DNA from: Gluconacetobacter dulcium
GTDB taxonomy: Bacteria; Pseudomonadota; Alphaproteobacteria; Acetobacterales; Acetobacteraceae
DNA length: 64,000 nt
NCBI RefSeq assembly: GCF_014174165.1
Contig: NZ_JABEQN010000011.1
Location: 1 to 64,000 of the forward strand
Direction: 5' to 3'
Shown one piece after another: positions 61,485 through 64,000 of the stretch. The notes beneath the pieces were generated by a model that saw nothing but the letters and a program-made list of their open reading frames with translations, was not told the DNA's origin and searched no databases. The position numbers were made by a program, and so were the translations under genes. The first letter of the stretch is position 1. The number at the start of each line of letters is the position of its first letter.

Positions 61485-63140
61485 CTACGCCACCGAGTCC
61501 ACGGCCTCCGGCGCGAAGACCGCAACACGGGAGGCCGAGGCCGCCGCCGGCTTCGTCGTCGGCGGAACACGGTCGAAAATTTCGCGCAGAGTGAAACGGG
61601 AGACCGTCTCCTCCATGCGCTGCGTCTCACGCACTAGGCTCAACGAAGCGGCGGTGACTTCCTCGCCCATCGCGGCGTTCTGCTGGGTCGAAGCGTCGAT
61701 CTCCCGCACGTTATCCGCGATATGCCGGACTTCGCTGGCCTGCGTCCGCATGGACGCGACGATCGCCCCGAGATGCCGGGTGATATCGTCCATGACAGCC
61801 GATACCCGCCCCAGCGACCCGTCGGCCTCGCCGACCAGGCCGACACCCTGATCGATAGACAGCACCGCTTCGCGGATCTTCTGACGAATGTCGCGGGCCT
61901 GCTCGGTCGATCGGGTCGCCAGATTGCGGATTTCCGTCGCCACCACGGCGAAACCCCGCCCGGACTCGCCCGCCCGCGCCGCCTCGACGCCCGCATTCAG
62001 CGACAACAGATTGGTTTGCAACGCGATATCGTCGATCACTCCGATGATCGTCTCGATCTCACGGGACGATGTTTTGATGACCGCCATCGTTTCCGTGGCC
62101 TTGACCATCGCCCGGAGCGTCGCATCCATCGACATCCCGACCGTCTCGACCAGTTTCCCGGCCTCGGAGGCCGACTGCGCGGCATCGCGGGTCCCGTCGG
62201 AGAACGTCGCGATGCCGGTCGACATGCTGCCGACATCCCGGGCCTGCCCCTCGGTACGCCCGGCAAGATCACCAACGGCTGACGAAATCTCCGCCGAGGC
62301 CGCGGCAACGGCCTGGATGCTCTGTTTCACCTCGTGGAATGCCGTCGCCAATTGCGCGATGGATGCGTTGAAGACCTGCGTCAGGCGCGCATAATCGGGC
62401 GCGACCTCCCTCTCGATCCGCGCCAGCAGATTGCCCCTGGCAACCTGCGACAGAGCCCTGTCGAGTTCGGCAATGAATGCCGCCATTTCGGCTTCCTGCC
62501 GGCGGATCTGCTCCATGCTGGCTTCCAGATCGGCGCTCAGCCTGATCTGCTCCGCATGGGCAGCTTCCGCCTGCTGCTCGCGCCGCTCCGCTTCAGCACG
62601 GCGATGGTCGGCATCCCGCGAAAGGGCCTCGGATCGCTGGAACGCCCCACGTAGCGAGGCCGCCAGCCAGACCAGCGCCACCGTCTCCACGATCAGGATC
62701 GCCGCATGCAGAACAAGGCGGAAACTGTCGCAGCCGCCAGGATAAAGCAGGTCGGGGCGATAGAAATTGAGGCCGATATGCTGCACCGCCACCATCAGGG
62801 CGGCAATCACGATGGCGGAGCAATCACAGGTCGCCGCAACGAACACCAGCGCGGCAAAGTAGCCCATATGCACATCGACCTGGAGCTTGTTGCCTGCCAG
62901 CAGCGCAATGATGGCCGAAATGTTCGAGACGATCCCAAGACTGGCCGCCGACGAGATCCAGGAAGACCCGGCACCGCCAAACATCATGGACAGTGCCAGG
63001 GCATTCAAGCCGATACTGGCCACAAACCAGGCATATCCGCCGAAACCATAAAAACACATTCCCCCCACGACCAGGGCAAGAACGGCATCAAGGACCAGAA
63101 GAAAACAGAGAGCCCTTCTGGTTATGGTTTCGAACGACAT
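61485..63140 (-). CDS. Methyl-accepting chemotaxis protein
   Basis: A 551-aa chemoreceptor. Six hydrophobic segments fill residues 8-180 with no large periplasmic sensor loop, so the sensor is membrane-embedded. A coiled coil (about 185-235) leads to a HAMP-like region and then the signalling domain. Its hairpin tip contains [12 protein letters not shown] and [16 protein letters not shown]. No CheB/CheR tethering pentapeptide is seen. ATG 63140 is preferred; GTG 63161 is possible. No che genes are nearby. Confidence 0.93.
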   Translation of the reverse strand: MSFETITRRALCFLLVLDAVLALVVGGMCFYGFGGYAWFVASIGLNALALSMMFGGAGSSWISSAASLGIVSNISAIIALLAGNKLQVDVHMGYFAALVFVAATCDCSAIVIAALMVAVQHIGLNFYRPDLLYPGGCDSFRLVLHAAILIVETVALVWLAASLRGAFQRSEALSRDADHRRAEAERREQQAEAAHAEQIRLSADLEASMEQIRRQEAEMAAFIAELDRALSQVARGNLLARIEREVAPDYARLTQVFNASIAQLATAFHEVKQSIQAVAAASAEISSAVGDLAGRTEGQARDVGSMSTGIATFSDGTRDAAQSASEAGKLVETVGMSMDATLRAMVKATETMAVIKTSSREIETIIGVIDDIALQTNLLSLNAGVEAARAGESGRGFAVVATEIRNLATRSTEQARDIRQKIREAVLSIDQGVGLVGEADGSLGRVSAVMDDITRHLGAIVASMRTQASEVRHIADNVREIDASTQQNAAMGEEVTAASLSLVRETQRMEETVSRFTLREIFDRVPPTTKPAAASASRVAVFAPEAVDSVA

Positions 63141-63253
63141 GTCATGACCACTCTCCGTCACTGGAAATGGCGCACTCCCACCACTCCGACGGCATGGACG
63201 ACGGGATTAAAGGGGCCGGAACAGCCCCGATGGCCAACTTCATCACAACATGA

Positions 63254-63285
63254 AAATGCGCGCGGGCCAATTCCCGCGCGCATTT
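63254..63285 (-). terminator. Intrinsic terminator of the small exported protein gene
   Basis: A perfect 13-bp stem, AAATGCGCGCGGG (63254-63266) with CCCGCGCGCATTT (63273-63285), 6-base loop, starting 12 bases past the stop and followed on the minus strand by a TTTTC run. This is the clearest intrinsic terminator in the window. Confidence 0.85.
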
Positions 63286-63297
63286 CCCGACAGGCTT

Positions 63298-63687
63298 TTA
63301 CAGGCCGCCCGTCAGCACGCTGGCAGCATCGGCACGGGTCTTCTGGCTCAGCGCATTCAGGCTGTTCTGTTCGGCGGTGCCGGCGGCACGCACGCGGTCC
63401 ATCTGGGTCTGCGGCATGTTACGCACCGCATTGACCGTATTGCGGCCGCTCTGCACGCGCTGCTGCACACCCTGGGTCACTCCATCGCGATAGGCCCGGC
63501 CACGGCCGGCAAGGCAGTCCTCGCGCTGGGCCAGGCGACCGGCGACATCCCACCCCGGCGCCTTGGACTGCTTGCCGGACTGGGCGCAGGCATCGTCCGC
63601 CGCGCGGGCAACCGGCATGGCGATGGAGAGCCCGGCCAGAACGGTTATCGGCATGGCGAAAGCAAGCAGGCAATTCCGGATCGTCAT
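63298..63687 (-). CDS. Small exported hypothetical protein
   Basis: A 129-aa protein with a clear signal peptide (hydrophobic 6-25, cleavage after Ala-Arg-Ala near 29). The mature part is polar, with two cysteines (about 34 and 57) that could form a disulfide, and a helical Gln/Arg/Ala-rich C-terminal half. No family recognised. The upstream extension of the frame is ignored because ATG 63687 places the signal peptide correctly. Confidence 0.75.
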   Translation of the reverse strand: MTIRNCLLAFAMPITVLAGLSIAMPVARAADDACAQSGKQSKAPGWDVAGRLAQREDCLAGRGRAYRDGVTQGVQQRVQSGRNTVNAVRNMPQTQMDRVRAAGTAEQNSLNALSQKTRADAASVLTGGL

Positions 63688-64000
63688 TGATCGATTCTCA
63701 TGTTCTGTGACAACAGCGCACGGAACCATGCCGTGATGGCGGGAATAGGTCCATCGTATGGCAGAACCGGGTCTGCCGCATAGGTCGGTTCCACCCCCGG
63801 CATTCCGGCGTTTTTCAGGCCGTCGCGCCCCCCGATTTGATCCCGGACCTTTTCCCTATATGTTCATAAAACGAATAAATAATAACAATTATGGAAAAAA
63901 CGACATAAATATCATCGCGGATTTCGGGTGATCGTGATGCAGCCGGTTGGCGCTCTGCCGCAATGCAAGGGACTGATGGAAATCGTGGCCGCCACCACTC
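63688..64000. other. Right edge: AT-rich intergenic DNA and possible gene start
   Basis: 313 bases. 63850-63910 is strongly AT-rich, unlike the rest of the window, and may hold a promoter. A plus-strand frame beginning GTG 63934 or ATG 63937 runs off the edge after 21 codons. It is too short to judge. Confidence 0.4.

Noticed and set aside
1-64000. CRISPR array, insertion sequence or prophage
   Set aside because: No regularly spaced short repeats, no transposase or integrase and no phage structural genes were seen; the superinfection-immunity gene alone does not make a prophage.

Overview
The window is 64 kb of high-GC DNA with alphaproteobacterial gene order. It most resembles an acetic acid bacterium (Acetobacteraceae, Gluconacetobacter/Komagataeibacter-like). 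The supporting evidence is the proA-nadD-rsfS-rlmH order, the NDUFA12-mlaD-DUF2155 order, a cyanide-insensitive-type bd quinol oxidase with its DUF2474 partner, and a homodimeric-type NADP isocitrate dehydrogenase. The genus is inferred; no rRNA gene is present to settle it. I recognise 61 complete protein genes, one low-confidence small ORF, one decayed gene copy and one tRNA-Gln(UUG). There is no CRISPR array, no transposase and no prophage.

Layout. 1-0.98 kb: no gene. 1-4.5 kb: DUF192 and metallo-hydrolase genes facing an XdhC/MocA-like/RidA cluster. 4.8-18 kb: a CHAP hydrolase, then a long run of minus-strand housekeeping genes (rlmH, a nadD-rsfS fusion, proA, ychF, pth, rplY, prs, a lipoprotein, pgeF, a MidA-type methyltransferase, lgt, hldD). 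18-21 kb: ubiK, ybjN, proC, a COQ9/TetR-fold gene and tRNA-Gln. 21-30 kb: HU, then a surface-glycan locus with an RgpF-like protein, two very long multidomain glycosyltransferases and a beta-roll repeat protein. 30-39.5 kb: amidohydrolase, nadE, DUF1328, dsbB, otsA-otsB, and the DUF2155-mlaD-NDUFA12 group.

39.5-45 kb: an orphan protein with the C-terminal module of B12-dependent ribonucleotide reductase sits behind a probable NrdR-box pair. It is followed by a RidA gene and a FemAB/GNAT gene. An AT-rich two-gene island (superinfection-immunity-like protein plus a polytopic membrane protein) is wedged between the intact GNAT gene and a decayed partial copy of it. 44.6-54.1 kb: about 9.5 kb of minus-strand genes linking CioAB-type bd oxidase, a nitrate-reductase-associated protein, an FdhF/YdeP molybdoenzyme, molybdenum cofactor genes (moaA, mobA), fdhD and a LysR regulator. 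Together they look like a formate or molybdoenzyme respiratory unit. 54.4-56.3 kb: a DyP peroxidase with a C-terminal cargo peptide and its encapsulin shell. 56.4-64 kb: icd, a Fur-type operator over a strong promoter with no clear gene, a zinc alcohol dehydrogenase, a DbpA-domain DEAD-box helicase, a chemoreceptor and a small exported protein.

Most gene ends are tightly packed with ATGA/TGATG overlaps, so the intergenic structures stand out. These are a 166-nt nested palindrome at 5635, a related hairpin at 17960, a terminator-plus-tail repeat in three copies, and several strong hairpins.
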